Shown piece by piece: positions 1-12,235 of a stretch of 64,000 nt of DNA; position 1 is the first letter of the stretch, and each line of letters starts with the position of its first letter. This stretch comes from Acanthornis magna (taxonomy: Eukaryota; Chordata; Aves; Passeriformes; Acanthizidae), in the NCBI GenBank assembly GCA_036785705.1, contig JAWUZG010000016.1:5066001-5130000 (forward strand). Reading direction: 5' to 3'. The position numbers were made by a program, and so were the translations under genes. A model generated the notes under the pieces. The model saw only the letters and a list, made by a program, of their open reading frames with translations, did not search any database and was not told the DNA's origin.

Positions 1-2300
1 AGGGGAAAAATTTTGTTTGGGGAGGACACATGAGAACCTGAATGATGCTAAGCAGATGCTCAAGTCCTGCTTACATCCCTTGAACTTAAAATGCAAGGTA
101 TTTCCTGAACAGGGTTCTTGAGAGAAAATGGTAGAATAATGCTTGAAACAGTCACATTTCTCATACGAAATTATGTTATGTTTGGGGCCATTATCTCCAT
201 CTTCTTAAGGTGCTGAGAAGTGCTTTGCTCTTGTGCTTTTTTCCATTCCTCCCCATAAATGTAACCGTACGGTGTATGCACTCAAGTTTGTTAACGTGTT
301 CTGCTTTTTGGATGCCAATGCAAATAGGGAGAACACTTACCAATTCAACCAGGACCTGAATTTGGGCCACAGGCTGTATTATGAGAGGAGCACCAAAATG
401 TAACTGCAGCTAAACATCTGCTCCCCCTCCTCAGCTAGGGACAAAGACATGCACAGTTAAAGGCAGAATTTTGCACAATTTGCAGTTTGAGGATAAGAGC
501 TGACAGCTACAGGCAGTTCACTGTCCTGATGCTCTTTATCAAGCCAACTTGTTAGCTAATGCATAGAAATCTTAAATAAGAGAATTGTTATTCAAACCAT
601 TATTGGAAAGCATAGGAAAGATTTGGAGTGTTGGAGACCAGATTCTGGTTTCCTGGAGGCCCTGGTCCAACAAACCATGTAACAGGCTTTTGATTCAAAG
701 CAGGCGGGTAATTGAAATTCGTTTCAAAGGAACTGCTTCTGGACTTTAAAGTATTTGGCTCAACTCAGAAGTCAGGAGGGGAAGCTAAGTGGTGTGTGCT
801 ACAGAAGAACTCCTACAGATGGTCCCTTCCTGATCTCAGGCTCCCTGAATCTACAATCTAAATTTAGGTACGTGTGTAAGTGCTTTGCTGGATCAAGGCT
901 TCAGAGTGATATAAAAGTTACAGGCTTTGAAAAGTTGCACTCATGAAAAACCAGTGAAAATGAAATCGGAACCCGACGCTGACAATTATATTGGGCAATA
1001 GTTCACGCCATAATTTCCCAAATGCCATGTTCATTTTGGATGCCTTCTGAAGTGAGCTGTAAAGGCTGTTACATTTTACTTCTAAGTTTTGTACAGTTTG
1101 CATTTGAATAGGGTGTTTTTGACACCCCATAAACATGACTTCACTCCAACTGAGCTTTACACCGCCGTGTCATTTTGTCAGCTGTAAAGACGCTGCAGGC
1201 CTTGCAGATGTTGATGTGGTGTTCGAAGATTTAGCGCAGCAGCCACTGCTGTGCATGGTGGCTTGTGGCCCAGAGGGTTTGGAGGTACAAGAGGTCTCTG
1301 TCTACTGCCTCTGCTAGGGAAGGTGATATCTGCCTGGCAAGGAGAATTCTAGACCTCCTGGAAGTTGTAATGCCTTAACTCATCACTACTGGATCTGCTA
1401 GAGCTTGTCTGTCAGAGCCCTGACTACCCACACACATTGGCATGAGGGAAAAAGTAGAATTAAACCTTTTTGACAGAGAAAATATGAGAAATCACAAAAA
1501 TAAAGCTGCTAACAACTAAATCCAAATGAGTCTCTTTGCGACATCCTTGGGTTGGATACTCCTGTTTCACGCGTGCTTGTGTAATCCAAGAACTCCATTA
1601 TAATTAGTAAAGGAAGAAGGCTTAGAAAAATCTTTGTGAAATCCAGGTGAAACCAATGGAATTCAAACTTTGGTATGAAAGGAGAGGTAGTTAAACTCAG
1701 CATTGTAATTATTACAATGAAAATCTTTTATAAGGGTAATTTGATTTCTTGAGGACCTTATTCTTCACACTGGTTGTACACCATATTACTTCTTTGGATT
1801 CAATAGATTTACTCCTGACTTACGTAAGTATACCATGGACTTGAATCTGGTTCAGTGGTTTTATGACGTACATAAAACTTACATAAATGATAGGAACATA
1901 TAACAGAATAACAGTGATCATTGAACTCCAAGACAATAACTGAGATTTTTCCATCAGAAAGTAGAGTCCAAGAGTTACATTTAGCCTACCAAAGGACAGA
2001 AAGATGCCATGTGATCTGTACGCCCAATTAAAACAGCTTGAAAACCGAGCACCCGAAATGAAAGGCTTGTGAACAGACCAATAATTATACACAAAAATCA
2101 TTCAGGAAATAATTCTGAATAATGAATATATTTGAGAAAATTGTGATCTATTTGCAGACAACTTGTAAGCAAAAAAGAAGCGACATTTGCCTAATAGTTG
2201 ATTTGCTCTGAATTATTCTCCTAGCTCAGCTAAACACTGACCTTTAGCTACTCAATGACAACATGCATTTCATTGTCTGGCAGATGACAGACCATTCTCT
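1..2300. other. Unannotated AT-rich non-coding DNA
   Basis: No exon, RNA gene or recognisable transposon is visible here on either strand. The longest open frames are under 100 codons, overlap one another on both strands and resemble no protein I know. Base composition is AT-rich with few CpGs, as expected for bulk avian intergenic or intronic DNA. Confidence 0.6.
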
Positions 2301-2420
2301 GGGATCACACATGTTAGAGATGGAAAAGACCTATTCACTCCAATTGCCAGTGCTTTACCAATGCAAGACTATTTCTTTCAGTACATTTCCTAAGCAAGAT
2401 GTTATGTAGAACAGAATCAA
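2301..2420 (-). mobile_element. Ancient CR1-type LINE 3' end, heavily diverged
   Basis: The plus strand carries a phrase ending in 'gatggaaaagacctatt', followed by 'ccagtgctttacc' and 'ttcagtacattt'. This is the reverse complement layout of an old CR1 3' end: a terminal 'gatcacac' word, then 'tggaaaagacct', then a 'ccagtgcaggatt'-like segment. Divergence is clearly higher than in the three other CR1 copies in the window, so the insertion is probably much older. The family call rests on remembered consensus style; exact subfamily and both ends are uncertain. Confidence 0.45.
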
Positions 2421-5400
2421 ATGTAATTGTACACCTACCCATTGAAAAAATTGGCTGGTAAGAAAAGATTCTTCATCTAGTTTTGTCACTGTCCATTTTC
2501 CCATGGCTTTAACCACAGGATATAACAATATGGTGCTACATTTATTGACACTGGACTCACACTTCAGGGCTTTGTTGGACTGCAGTTTGAGGGTGAGACT
2601 AATTTAATTTTTTTTTCTGATTCTTCTACTTCCCATACTAATCAGGAGACCATTGCATTCAGCAGACAAGGTATTGATTCACAGATTACTTCCTCTGCAC
2701 AAAAGTTAGACACAGGTTTCCTTGTATGTATATCTTCTAAATTATTTCTCCTTCTGTCAGGATATTTGTGATAAACTTCCAGTGCAAGTGAAGATCACTT
2801 GCATATTTTCATACGGGGTTGTCAAGTGGAGGTGTTGATTATGGTAGAAATCATAAGTATCATCAGAGCGCACAAAAGTTAATGAGAATGGGGAAGAAAA
2901 CAATGATGATTTAATTATTCCTGAAAACAGACTAGGAATTACAGTAATGCAAAAAAAACCAAACCCATATTGCTCTTCAAAAATATTTTAAGCATAAAGA
3001 ATAGATGTCCAATGAGCAACAAGTGCATGAATGTGCAAAAACAATGTATACATCTCTCTATACCTAACTTAGATATTTGAGTACCTGTAGAAAGCTAGAG
3101 TATATGAGTGGTTTCATTTGAATTTCTCCTAATTAACAGACAAGTGTAACTGAGCTCATTTTTGTCCACTGCACAATATTCTTAAGATTGCCAGTTACTT
3201 TAGCAAAGTAATTTAAAATGGATATTACAATGATAAATGAAGACCCCTTGCTTCCCCTCTAGAAATCACAATTGGAGCACCCATTGCATGAGGGCAATGT
3301 CTATGTAACATTCTACTAGACACTATTAAAATCTCTAAAATGCTGTTTTTCACTAAAAACCAATAGATCATAAAACAGCATTCAGTGACTAGCCAAGCTA
3401 ATCTGGTACGTGCTAAATTTCCGCAGTAGCAAAGTACCATTAGGAGGTATGTTGATAATTCTTTCCCTCACTATATTTATTAACTTATATGTAAAGATGC
3501 ATATAACTACATGTGTGTTTGGGGGTTGTGGGACTTCAGCCATCATATTAAATGGGTCTTCCCACCAGTGTGAGATGTAGAGAGACAAAGTGAAACTAGG
3601 ATAAGTTGCAATAGCCAAGTAGTCATGAAACACGGAACAAAGAACACAGAAACTCTCCGCATTTACCTTTCTGTGATGTGATGGTGAGAAGAATTTTTGG
3701 AGTGAGAAAGGAGGCCCAAGGAGTAGTGTCTTCATAGGATATATTTCCAATGTGAACCAGAAGCAAAATCAAGGAACATTGATATTGATAGCAACAGTAG
3801 TTTCTATTCAGGATGTGGCTGAAGCAATCTAATCAGAATCCAGGCACTTATCACAGAATAGTTTGAATTCTTAGCAATGATGTAACAAAATGCAGCTTCA
3901 CAGAAAAAAGCACAATTCCAGCAAAATATTTCCAAATGACTGACAGAACAAAATGACACAATTACAGAATTAGAAGAGGAGAGGTAAGGAGATGTTAAGA
4001 GATATAAACAAGGCAGAAAATCATGTTTCACATGGTAATAATGTTCAGATGAAAGGAATGTGTTGGAGGATCATTGATGAATCAAGACTGTTAGACATTT
4101 CAAAATACCTAAGTGAAATGGGATTTTAAATCACATTTTAGAGGTAACTTGAATCTCAGACCCACTGATTTTTAACAAGCTTTGCATTTCCAAATGAATA
4201 TTGAAAATAAGGCAATGGTCCAAAGCTATTTTAGAAAAAAAATCTTGTCATAGATATTATTCTGTTCATATTCCAATGGCTTAAATTATTGCTTTTAATG
4301 TCTGAACATTTTAGAGAAATTGAAATGCCAGATTCATCCTGTTTCAGTTTGTGGCTTAACCTAATCTTTACTAAATAGAGACATAACTCCTAACTCCCCG
4401 TGTTTCCGGTGAAGAAACCCATCACTGTATCCAACAGATAACACAAATTCAGGGTAAGGCACGTGGCCAGGACAGTGTTTTAACCATTTCACTAGATATG
4501 AAAGGCTGTAGAATTATCTTCAGTTCAATACGGGCTCCTAAGTGCTCCAATAGTCCTGTGAAACTCTTGGAATGACACCCTGGTGGATACCTCTCTCTGC
4601 CTGCAGGAGGTTGAAATTTAGATCTGCAATTTGGCTTATTGCAAAGACTCTTGAAGGAATAGTATGAAACTGTAGCTATTTAAAATACCCAATCTACAAG
4701 CGATGAAAAACATGAACTTTCTTGTTGAGGGAAACACATTTTTAGTCAAAAATTCATGTCTCTGCATGAAAAATATTCACTGATGGAAATGTTGCTATGT
4801 ATGCACTAGTTTTGAAGTTTGATATGTGAAGTATTTGCAGTTTACTCCTCTGCCACAATTTATTCTTTCTATAAAAGAGTTGCAGCATAGCTCTCACGGG
4901 TGCTCCTTTTCCCCTCTAGTGCAAAGTTGGGTGGATTAACCAGTTCTCTGCTGACAGAAAAAGCTAATCAGAGAAAAGGAGAGGACTTCAGCAGTACAAT
5001 TTCAATTGGCACACCTTGTTCTACAATGCATGTTTGACGATGTCTGTAAAATGTCTTGTCCATCTGTGACGCTGTGATATACCACAGCAGATGTACGCAC
5101 AACACCAGTAATGACCAGTGGAGATGGGACTGTGTCCATGAAAATGGATTCCCTTCCCAGATGTGGATTCTAAAAGCAGATTTTTTTTCCCCTTTTTAGT
5201 AGCAAGTTAGAGAAATGAATTTTCTAGTTCTGTGTTGTGGGGGAGCAAACTAAAGTGAGATTTGTCCTGATGTAAATCAACATTGTTCTGCTGTGCCAAG
5301 GCAGATAGGCATATTTACTTATCAGCTGAGAGTGATTTTCCAATTTGTACTCTCCAACTCAGCTTGGTAAATGGTCCTAATATTGGATATATTTTTTAAA

Positions 5401-8400
5401 AAGAGAGTAACCTCTTCTTCTTTTTAAAGCAAGAAGAGTTTTAAACCAAATAATCTAATTGCTTCATGATATTGAGTGTCAGTTCCCAATAAGGCAATAC
5501 TCAAAAAGAGTAGTAGAAAGCAGTAACTCTTGGCAAATTAAGTCTACTGTGCATGTCAGTAGGAACTTCTGTGATGTATGTGAATGATCAGCCAGAAGAA
5601 TGAAGTAACTTTTTTGTCATTTCAATCTGATGTAATCTTTCAAGCAATATTTCCCAGAATTATATACTTGTCTTGATATGCAAAAACTTTGGCCAGAGAG
5701 TTCACATGATTTTCCATACTCAGAGTGCTTCTTTTGTTAGCTGTTACTCAGATGTGATTTCATGTTACCACTTTAACCCTGGTGATGAATGATTCCTCAA
5801 TGTAAAACCAGGATGTTTCTCTTCACCATGATGTTTTCCCACAGATGAGGTTCCAGCCTTTCTTCCTCTGGCCTGGCAAGACTGGACATCGATTTATCCC
5901 TAAACTGCTAATGAGAACTAATTTGTACAGGTAATTGTGCCTCAAGTGAAGTTTCTTAATCTGTGAAACACTCCTGGCCCAGGGGTCTGTTGATCTGCTT
6001 CTGCAGTTCTCTCACACAATAGCTGCTTAAGTGAAATAGGAGCTCGAAGAAAAATTAATTCAGATCCTCTGAACACAAAGGACACTAGAACAACCTGCAT
6101 ACCTACAAGTAAAGTGTTGTTCAGCTTGCCTCTGTGTCTACCAGCCAAATATCATATCTCAGTTTGCTTGTATTACTACATGCTCCCAATTTTCTGTTCA
6201 AGGCACCTTTTCTGTTCAGAAAAAGAGAGAGACATGCAGCTTGAAGGGAACAAAGCTGTCTCGGAGGAGCCACTCTCAGAGCAGGTTTTAATGGGTCAAT
6301 ACTAGGAGCAGTTCTGTACAATTAAATTAAATTTCATTGGAACCTTAGGTGATGGACTGAACATATTTATCATATTTGCACACCAAAACCAGGTTGTGAA
6401 AGATCAACACTGTTGAAAGTCAATGGTGGTGTTCGAAGTGGTCTTAATATTTGACTAATTCACTAAATAGCCATTGGTCAGATTGAAAAAAAAGAGTTAT
6501 GAAGGATCATAAGAAACAGGGAGACAGCAATATGCTCCTGCAAAAAAGACAGATACCACCATGGCATGTGAGAGTAGGAGAGTAGCCTGTAATGGGGTGA
6601 TGTGCACTCTGCCCGGCATTGGAGAGGACTTTGGACATCCAGCTCTGGGTTCAGCTCATACAAATCAAGAAAAATGTAGGCCAGTTGGAGGGTTGTCCTA
6701 ATGGGGGAAAAGAAATGATCAGAAGACTACTGTGCATGTTTGATGAGGAAATATTGAAATAATTTGGATCATTTGTCCAAAGAGCAGAAGGAAGCAAAGT
6801 GAAGAAGGAAGATAACTCTTCTCAAGTAGGGAAAAGAGTGTTGTAGAGGTGTTCTCCCCCTCTGTGGTTACATATGATTCCATGGTGTCTGGAAGAAGAA
6901 ACAAATCTACAATACCTTCAAAAGGAATTTTACCTTATGCCACTCTCAGAACCTTTACTCACAAATCAATGATCATGGCTCCCTTGAATGGCATCTTAAA
7001 AGAGCAAGGATTTTTTTTTTTTTTAATGTTTACTAAACAAGGGAGTTTAATGGCAACCTTGCCTTCACCCAGGCTTCATCAAATGTAAGAAAAGACCTGT
7101 GGACCAGATTCAGACCTCGTGTAAGCTAATGCAACATAACCTTTGAAAGAGTTCCTCCTTCTTCCACCAGACCTGATTTTAGCCCTTAAATTAACTCAGA
7201 GAAAAATGCAAATTAGCCTAATTAAACATACAGTTCAAGCAATCAAGATACTGGTTTTGTACTATATTGATCTATTTTAAAATATCAACGTAGGACAGTT
7301 AAAAGCAAAGGGGGCAATTAATGTCTTTCCCTAGAAAGGTGTGAAAGGTACCTGTCAGGTTTCATTAAGTGTATTTATTCTTTCCTTTCAAATTGTCTTT
7401 GCTTTGAGCAGACCAGTCTTCTGGGTTAATAGTGACAGAAGACAGGAGCACTGCTGTAAGCATTCTACACAGCAAATGTAGCCTATTAGCGAAAGATGGC
7501 GAATCTTGAAAATGAATTACTTTATTGTTGATGCCTCTGAAATGCCCCATATGCTTATAAATGTATCAGAAAAGCAGTGCTGGAGCTTGCTACCTCTGCT
7601 TTTGTGAGAGATTTAGTATCTTTGGGCAGCATGTATAAACAGTAAGAGAAAAATCTGTTATTATAATAGCTTTATGAATGGAGATCTGTAGTGCAGAAAG
7701 ATTAACTTATTTGTTGAAGGTCATACGAAAACTCTGTGAAATAACCAGAAACTTTTTGCAGATCTCCTGAGTTCAGCTCTGATGGGTTTTGATCTTATTT
7801 TTCAGTCCTAAGGGAAATCCTTTGGGAGACAAGTTTTTATGGCAAGTTATGTCTCAAGGTGTAAGAAATTAGGTTTTTCCACAGAAGCTTCACCCAGAGC
7901 TTGCCTAAATCAGTGAAAAATGTCCCATTGGTTTTAGCGGGCCAGCTAAAAACTTCAGGGAGTAAGGCTATTGTCCACTTTGAGTGTGAGCACAGTGTGA
8001 CTGCATTAGAACGCAAGGGATCAGCCTGACCTTGGCCAACCTATGCACCTGCCCATAACCGAGAGAAGCTGACCTGCTGTGGAGAGTGAGAAGGAGAGGG
8101 AGGGAGTTTCTTACTGGACATGCTGCAGGGAAAGGGGTGGGACTAGCGACAAAAGAAGGGAGAAGAGGCAATGGACAAAGAGAAGGGTCTTTGTATACTT
8201 CCCAGTGAAACCTGTGCTGTGCCTTGTGTGTGTTTCTCTCCTCTCCTCCGGAGCAAGTACTGCAGGGCTGTGATCACAGCCACACAGTTTGCAAATAACC
8301 AACAAATGTGAGCAGCCATAGGTCTCTGAGTTGTGACCTTTGATGGTGGAATAGATTTCCCTTGTGATGCTGAGATTCTTTGACAGCTGAGCCTGACTCT

Positions 8401-8600
8401 GAGTTTACATGTTTTGTCAGGCCAGCATCTCTCAGGGTTTGTGGTTAGGGTGGCCTTGGTGACAGTTACTGTTTTCAGTTCAAGATGTGAAAGAGATGCT
8501 GGGCTACAGCAGTAATTCTTTGGATATTTCTCCAGCTGAAAATCTGCACATCTCTGAGTATGACATTTTCTTCTCAGTAGCTTTTAATGTTATATGGATT
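2421..8600. other. Unannotated non-coding DNA
   Basis: About 6 kb with no recognisable gene, RNA or transposon. A T14 run lies at 7011-7024. Open frames, the largest being 122 codons on the minus strand at 3382-3750, have no recognisable domain and no splice-site context that would support an exon. Some short stretches may be conserved, but nothing stands out by eye. Confidence 0.55.
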
Positions 8601-8609
8601 TTTAAGAAG

Positions 8610-9090
8610 TGTAATTTATGTCAGTGCCATTTAATGACGCACCTTTAACCAAAGATAAAACACTACCCACGTTGCTTCTGGTTTAGCCTTTTTGGCCTGG
8701 TTGCTGCAGATCATTTTAGCAAGGGAAAGGTTGTCTGCAGTATGAATCCCCCAACCAGTGAAACTACTTTGTCTTAATTACCTCAGGACGAGAGAGTGCC
8801 CCTGAAGCAATCATCTTTGTTTGTTAACACACCCTATCTGCTGCGCTACTTCCCATAAATAAAACATGACCAAGATTACAATGTCATGTTCCCGTGGACT
8901 CTAGACCCTGGTAACTGCTCAAGTAGAATGCACAAAAACATCCCACAGCAACCCTGTGCATATCGGAGGGCATAGCAAAAGGATGTTTCTCATTCCTAAG
9001 CAACCACATGCATACCGACTTCTAATATTAAACATGATGTTTGCTCAAATGCGAACAGGATGCATAAGACATATTCTTTCTCGCTTTTGT
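8610..9090. promoter_or_regulatory. Candidate conserved non-coding element
   Basis: This repeat-free block differs in texture from its surroundings. It keeps several CpGs ('aatgacgc', 'cccacgtt', 'aggacgag', 'tgtcgcgg') in otherwise CpG-poor DNA. It carries transcription-factor-like words such as 'cttaattac' (homeodomain) and 'ctttgtttg' (SOX/FOX-like), plus two 'gttgct'-type half sites. There is no open frame of note. Vertebrate developmental enhancers often look like this, but conservation is an inference and was not measured. Confidence 0.35.
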
Positions 9091-11925
9091 CGCGGGAAAA
9101 CAGCAGATCCCAGGCCAGATCTGTAGGTGGTAAAAATCGGCAGAAGCTCCAAGACCCAGCCCAAGCGTTAACCCTCTGCAGATTGCCTAATTGGAGCCCA
9201 TAACCACTGTGCTAGCAAATGCCCTGGAGCTGGTGGCAGAGGGTTGTAGGTGATGTTGGAGAAGATTTAAGGGTCTGTACGTGCTTTGTCTTGGTTTTCT
9301 CTTGTTTGTCTTTCTAAGGGTTTGTCCATTACTGCTCTGCCACTGTTGGTGTTCTCCCCAGGCATGGTAGCACTTGACTGCTTAGGCTAGGATAAATGAA
9401 TACGATAAACAAACAGATTGGCCTCTTAAATGTCTGTGAAGGGGTAGGAACAGGTACCAGCTGTTAAATACCTGTGAAATACTTCCCAGGCTTTGATTCT
9501 TAGAGGCAACAGTGGAGGGTAGGGTCACTCCTGCACTGAATAGTGTCTTAATCTGTGGTTGATCTTGCTAAAATTAAGGGGCACTGTGGAGTTAAAGATG
9601 GTTTAATGGAGGTTAAGATAAGGGCAGTGCGAAATCACCTCCTCTGAGATAGAGTGAGGGGGCATGAAGCTGCCCAAGTAGCTCAGAGGAAGGCAGACCT
9701 CGCTGCTATCCCCTAAGGGGTTTTTATTTTTGGTGCAGTGGCAACCTGGACCAGCGTGATAAGACAGGAGGGAAGATGGGCTGGTCGGAGATCCGGCATC
9801 ATCTGCCTATTCTGCTGGGCTGCTTCTGCATGATGTGTCTTCAAAAGAGTTGAGGGGACCTCTTCTGATCTGTTTGCACAGAACATTCCTATTACAAAAA
9901 TGCTGTTACACCTGCATTGCATTTCTACACATATGTCAGACCCAAATAAGTTAAATTCAGTGTGCTCTCAAATATCTCCTGCCTTCTTTTTCTGAAAGAA
10001 ATTGTGTTTTTCATTCTGCTTCTGTCACTAAACCTCCCTCCCACATTAACACGGATACAAAACAGCCTTCCACTGGTCCTCAAATCAGCTACAGAGACCA
10101 TTGGTGGTACTTGCTTTTTCAAGTGGTTCATCATGGTTCTTAGCCAGAGAAGGTCCACAGGGAAGACCCAAAATATGGAAAGAGAATAATTAAGAAGAGA
10201 TCTCTGCAGACCACGAAAAAGATATTTGAGGTTTGTAAAAATATGTTTGTTGATAGGGATGGAGGAAATGATGATGGCTGGGGAAGGTCAGAAGTGATTT
10301 TTCACCCTGCATGCAGGTAAGCTGCAGCACTCCTTGATTTATCTTTATAAATGTTTACATGCCTTAAAGGGAAGGTGTTGCAAGCTCACGGAAAGAAAAC
10401 CCTCTGAGGATACCTGAATACACAGAAGCCATCTTTGGCCTAGGAAATTGCTGAGTCACAAAGGGCTGGAGACTGGAAGACTAGGGAAATGTACATGCTG
10501 CCTTGATCTTAGACACTTCACATGCTCCTGTACTTGGGCACTTCCGGACAAAAAGGTGTAGGCCTTTGTTCTGATCCCACACAATGCTGCTATGGCCATA
10601 CTCAGGGGCTGACAGTCAAATCTGTAAGGCTGGTGCTGTAGGCTGGTGTATGCACTTCATGGCAGCTTGTTAAAATACTCTGAAACAATCTTTGATGGCT
10701 TTCCTAGTGAGGGCCATGCTTATAACTGTGATGCTGTATTTGTTCATTCAGAATATCTCTATGTCTGTGGCACATATTATAATAAAAAATTAAAAAAAAA
10801 TAAATTAAAATCTCTGTGTCCAGTCATCTCTCAGCATCTTTGCCTAGAGAATCACTTGTGCCAATTGCCCTGGTATTCTTTGGGAGAGAGACAAATATCT
10901 CCTGTGAGGGGAACCAACAGCTCTTTTTTATACAGGACACCAAACAGACATCAGAAAGAGCACACTGCTGTCTGACAGGCTGTTGCATGGATTATCAAAG
11001 GCAACTGCCTGCCAGTGCCTTGACCTACTGTACGCTTTGGTCAGGCCACGCATTTCATTCATTTGTGAATTCAGAGGTGCTTTTTGAAGGCAAAAACTCT
11101 TTTCTTGGCTAGTTGCTATAAACGCAGGACTCCAAGTCTCTGTAGAATACTTCAGTTCTTTTAATGATTTGTGCCCTGTCACTTACAGAGTTCTGTCTTT
11201 TTCCCAGCACTGCAATAAAATGTTATTTCCCTCTCTTGTGCTTTCTTTCTACTACCATACTTTCAAGTTTTGTTTTGTTTGTTCAGTATTGTCTTGATAA
11301 ATTCCATATTGTTCTTCCTGGTTTTCTCTCTCATCTTTGTCTTTATATCATTGTCCTGATTTACAAAACCCTGCTTTATTTCTTGAGCTTAAATCTCTAT
11401 ATCTGCCTTCTTATCTCTTGCAGTTCCCTTGTTTCCTCATATACATCCCTGGCTTTTATCTGGCATCTCACAGCCTCTCTTGGCAACTTTCTGCTAAGTG
11501 TCTTCTTTCTTCATTTGTAGCACCATTGTTCAGGCGGGTTTTACTTTGAGATTTGCTGGCTTTCATTAGTCAGGATGGCACGCTGGAAGTTATGTAAGCA
11601 ATGAATCTTTTAAAATTTAAAATCTATCAGGTTAAAATATATAGAAAAGGAGTTAAAAAAGAAGGGAGTTAAAAAAGAAAGGTGGCCAAAGCAATAGAAA
11701 AATCTCCAGTCAACGTTTACTGCTACTAGACAACAGCTTTGTTTTGCAGGGAAATATAGGGGAAAAAACGTCCCAAACCAAAGAGAAAAAGCAAATCTCC
11801 ATATTGCATAAAATCAGCGTGGCTCTCAGTCTCCCCGGTTGAGGGTTTGGCCCTGGCTCTTAATTCATTCATCTTGCTCAGAGACCTATCATCTGCAGAA
11901 TATTTCAGTCATTTTGCAGCTGGGG
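9091..11925. other. Unannotated non-coding DNA with a pyrimidine-rich part
   Basis: No gene recognised. An A-rich stretch lies at 10780-10810. From about 11165 to 11520 the plus strand is rich in C and T, which opens a 118-codon hydrophobic-looking frame; that frame is a composition effect, not a convincing membrane protein. A two-copy 16-bp tandem repeat, listed separately, lies at 11651-11682. Confidence 0.55.
11651..11682. repeat. Two-copy 16-bp tandem duplication
   Basis: Units 11651-11666 (agttaaaaaagaaggg) and 11667-11682 differ only near their 3' ends. It is a small local duplication in A/G-rich DNA with no evident function. Confidence 0.85.
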
Positions 11926-11929
11926 AGAG

Positions 11930-12235
11930 GAACCTGTCGGGGCAGATCGGTGTGTCCGTGCAGAGGAGCGCGGATGTTGCGAACCTGTGCCCAGGTGTGC
12001 GGGCGGAGCTCCGCTGCCGCTCCCAGGGACCGCGGGGCTGTCCCGGGCAGGGCTGCAGGCAGCTGCTGGAAGTCACTGGGGGTAGACAGAGCTTTGTGCC
12101 CCGAGGAAGGGGCAGGAGCGGGGCCTGTGTGCTGCCGGGGCTGTTTCTGAGCAGCTCAGCCTCCCAGGGCTGCTCCTGGGCTGGCTCGCCGTCATCACCT
12201 ACTGCTGTCCCAGGGCTGCGCCCGCGGCACCATCA
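11930..12235. promoter_or_regulatory. Short CpG island
   Basis: About 300 bp of GC-rich sequence with roughly 21 CpG dinucleotides by hand count, standing out sharply from AT-rich, CpG-depleted flanks. Such islands in birds usually mark promoters or developmental regulatory elements. Two overlapping plus-strand frames (103 and 147 codons) run through it, but they stay open because GC-rich sequence lacks stops, and their translations match nothing I recognise. No TATA box or first exon with a clear donor could be assigned, so transcription direction is unknown. Confidence 0.55.

Noticed and set aside
11164..11549. 118-codon hydrophobic frame resembling a small membrane protein
   Set aside because: The region is pyrimidine-rich, which by itself encodes Leu/Phe/Ser runs; no exon context.
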